From Cellvibrionales bacterium UBA2034 (GTDB lineage Bacteria; Pseudomonadota; Gammaproteobacteria; Pseudomonadales; UBA7239), in the NCBI GenBank assembly GCA_002333095.1, contig DDBK01000088.1, positions 1-6,883 of the forward strand: a stretch of 6,883 bases of DNA, given 5' to 3'. Every line of letters begins with the position of its first letter. Position 1 is the first letter of the stretch. The position numbers and the translations under genes were made by a program. Under the pieces are notes generated by a model, which did not search any database, was not told where the DNA came from, and saw only the letters and a list, made by a program, of their open reading frames with translations. Below are positions 4,782 to 6,883 of the stretch, one piece after another.

Positions 4782-6883
4782 ATGAATAAGAAATACCCTA
4801 ACTCGGTTCACGCGTTGATACGTGTGGTGTGTTTACTGCTACCAACAGCACTGGCTCTTTGGGCAAACTCCGCAAGCGCTGCAAAACCGGCATGGCCAGA
4901 AGACAGCGCGCAGATGCAGCTTACACGCGAAATTGTCGACATCATGCAGCAGAAGCATTTCAGGAAACAAAAGCTGGATGATTCACTGTCGTCAATGCTG
5001 TTAGACAACTACCTCAAGTCGCTTGATCCGAACAGAATGATATTGCTTCAGGCGGATATTGATGAATTCAACCATAACCGCAATAGCCTTGACGATGATC
5101 TGAGCGCCGGCAAGCTGGTGACCGCCCAAATGGTTTACCAGCGGTTTTACGAACGGTATTCCGCTCGCCTTGACTGGGTCATCCATCAGATTGAACCGTT
5201 GGTTAAAAATGAAGCATTTACGGGCGAAGATGAAATCGAAATTGACAGAAAAGACAGCCCGTGGCCCGTAGATATGCATGCGGCAGACCAACTATGGATG
5301 CGCTATCTGAAAAACGACATCCTGGCATTGCGATTAGCAGACAAGCCCACAGAGAATATTGGCGCTACCCTCGCCCGTCGATTCCAGACCCAAAGGGATC
5401 GCCTGGACAAGCAATCACCTATGGATAACTTTGAAATTTTCATGAATGCGTATACAGAATTGTATGATCCGCATACCAATTTTATGTCACCGAAATCCGC
5501 TGAAAATTTTGACATCAGCATGGCTTTATCGCTTGAGGGTATCGGGGCTGTGCTGGAAAAAGATGGCGAATACACAAAAATTACCCGCCTGGTTCCTGCT
5601 GGCCCTGCGGACAAGCAAGGAGAGTTAAAAGCTGGTGATCATATTATTTCGATTGCCCAAGGTGAGAATGGTGATGAGTGGACGGATGTTATTGGATGGA
5701 GACTGGATGAAGTAGTTGAGCTGATAAGAGGTAAAGCAAATACCTGGGTAAGGCTACAAGTCAAGCGTGGCGAAGATTCGATTAAAGCGGTTGCTATTAA
5801 ACGGGAAAAGGTAAAACTGGAGGATCAAGCCGCCAGCAAGAAAATTATTAAACTGCCCGGAAGTGTCAATGGGCGAGAAATAAACATTGCTGTGATAACA
5901 GTACCAAATTTTTATCTGGATTTTGAAGCAATGAGGCGCGGTGATGCAGATGCAAAAAGCACAACGCGTGATGTTGCGAGAATTCTAAATGAACTCAGCA
6001 ATATGCAGGTTGACGGCATTGTTATCGACTTGCGGGACAATGGTGGCGGTTCATTAATGGAGGCAACGCAGCTGACAGACTTGTTCATTGATCAAGGCCC
6101 TGTGGTGCAAATAATGAATTCAGAGAATCAGGTAGATCGAAGAAGCCGGGCTGTCGGCACAGTAAACTATAACGGCCCTCTTCTTGTATTGGTAAATCAC
6201 TTGAGCGCGTCGGCATCTGAAATATTTGCAGGCGCCATACAGGATTACCAGAGAGGATTGATTGTCGGTGATCAGACTTTCGGCAAAGGAACTGTGCAAA
6301 CCTTGATCCCGCTTAATCAAGGCAAGTTAAAGATTACCGAAGCAAAATTTTATCGAGTATCGGGCGAAAGCACCCAGCACAGAGGAGTTATTCCCGATAT
6401 TAATTTCCCTGCCCTTTTGCCATATGACGAAATAGGCGAATCTGCCCTTCAGCATGCTCTGCCGTGGGACAAGATTCAACCTGCCCCCCATTACCGGTTT
6501 GCAGATCTTGATAGCTACACACCTTTGCTAAAAGATAACCATGAAAAAAGGATGAAAAATAATGTTGAGTATGATTTCTTGCTGAAGCGTACCCAGTGGA
6601 TGGATAAGCAAAGAAAAAGAAAAACTATTCCGCTAAATCTTTCAAAGCGAGACGAGTTAAAAAAAGAAGAGAACTTCAATATTATCCAAATGACGAATGC
6701 TGTGCGTGTCGCTAAGGGGTTGCCAGAGTTCAAAAGCATTAGCGAAATTGAAGAAGATGCACAGAAAAAACGTGATGCAAAAAATCCACAAGATGATTTT
6801 CTTCTAATGGAAAGCGCAAGAATACTTGGGGATTTTATTGAAAAACAGCCAGAAAATATAAGGAAAGTAGCGGCTACCCGATA
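4782..6883 (+). CDS. prc: Carboxy-terminal processing (tail-specific) protease Prc/Tsp, 3' end at or just beyond the edge
   Basis: A periplasmic S41 serine protease that degrades or trims proteins through their C-terminal tails and, in relatives, affects cell-wall enzymes and envelope stress. The ATG at 4782 is chosen for the TGGA at 4772-4775 and a clean signal peptide: basic start, hydrophobic core about 15-28, likely cleavage after ASA at residue 33. In-frame ATGs at 4752 and 4776 are possible alternatives. An N-terminal helical region is followed by a PDZ domain (about 252-333, beginning LEGIGAVLE) and the protease core with DLRDNGGG. The catalytic dyad is Ser477 (SASASEIF) and Lys502 (TFGKGTVQ), 25 residues apart as in E. 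coli Prc. The Lys/Glu-rich Prc-type C-terminal region (DUF3340-like, from about 570) reaches the edge. There are 700 complete codons and then TA; E. coli Prc has 682 residues, so the stop is probably very near. The segment after TFGKGTVQ is shorter than I recall in E. coli. Confidence 0.95.
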   Translation, partial: MNKKYPNSVHALIRVVCLLLPTALALWANSASAAKPAWPEDSAQMQLTREIVDIMQQKHFRKQKLDDSLSSMLLDNYLKSLDPNRMILLQADIDEFNHNRNSLDDDLSAGKLVTAQMVYQRFYERYSARLDWVIHQIEPLVKNEAFTGEDEIEIDRKDSPWPVDMHAADQLWMRYLKNDILALRLADKPTENIGATLARRFQTQRDRLDKQSPMDNFEIFMNAYTELYDPHTNFMSPKSAENFDISMALSLEGIGAVLEKDGEYTKITRLVPAGPADKQGELKAGDHIISIAQGENGDEWTDVIGWRLDEVVELIRGKANTWVRLQVKRGEDSIKAVAIKREKVKLEDQAASKKIIKLPGSVNGREINIAVITVPNFYLDFEAMRRGDADAKSTTRDVARILNELSNMQVDGIVIDLRDNGGGSLMEATQLTDLFIDQGPVVQIMNSENQVDRRSRAVGTVNYNGPLLVLVNHLSASASEIFAGAIQDYQRGLIVGDQTFGKGTVQTLIPLNQGKLKITEAKFYRVSGESTQHRGVIPDINFPALLPYDEIGESALQHALPWDKIQPAPHYRFADLDSYTPLLKDNHEKRMKNNVEYDFLLKRTQWMDKQRKRKTIPLNLSKRDELKKEENFNIIQMTNAVRVAKGLPEFKSISEIEEDAQKKRDAKNPQDDFLLMESARILGDFIEKQPENIRKVAATR

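Overview
The window reads as a stretch of proteobacterial chromosome, most likely beta- or gammaproteobacterial. The grounds are a Prc/Tsp-type periplasmic protease whose core motifs and C-terminal region resemble the Escherichia coli enzyme, and a QseBC/PmrAB-style two-component pair. Base composition is moderate and codon use looks ordinary. I cannot name the genus. All six genes lie on the + strand, and there are no RNA genes, mobile elements or CRISPR arrays.

Region 1 (1-4638) is a tightly packed five-gene unit. It holds the C-terminal two thirds of an acyl-adenylate-forming ligase (cut by the left edge), a heme-oxygenase-like iron enzyme of the TenA/Haem_oxygenas_2 type, a short-chain dehydrogenase/reductase, an OmpR-family response regulator and a membrane sensor histidine kinase. 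The gaps between them are 1, 10, 0 and 2 bases. Most starts are preceded by a clear Shine-Dalgarno sequence inside the end of the previous gene, and the start codons run ATG, GTG, TTG, TTG. This is the likely home of any undescribed system. An activating ligase, a putative diiron oxidase and a reductase form a plausible short pathway that modifies a carboxylic (possibly fatty) acid, and its own two-component system sits in the same transcript. The substrate and product cannot be read from sequence.

Region 2 (4639-4781) is a compact intergenic segment. A hairpin followed by a short T-run probably ends the operon, and a good sigma-70-type promoter follows it directly.

Region 3 (4782-right edge) is the tail-specific protease gene prc. 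It has a signal peptide, a PDZ domain, the Ser/Lys catalytic dyad and the Prc-type C-terminal region. Its reading frame is still open at the last base (700 complete codons plus TA), so the stop is probably very close to the edge. It appears to be a separate housekeeping transcription unit.
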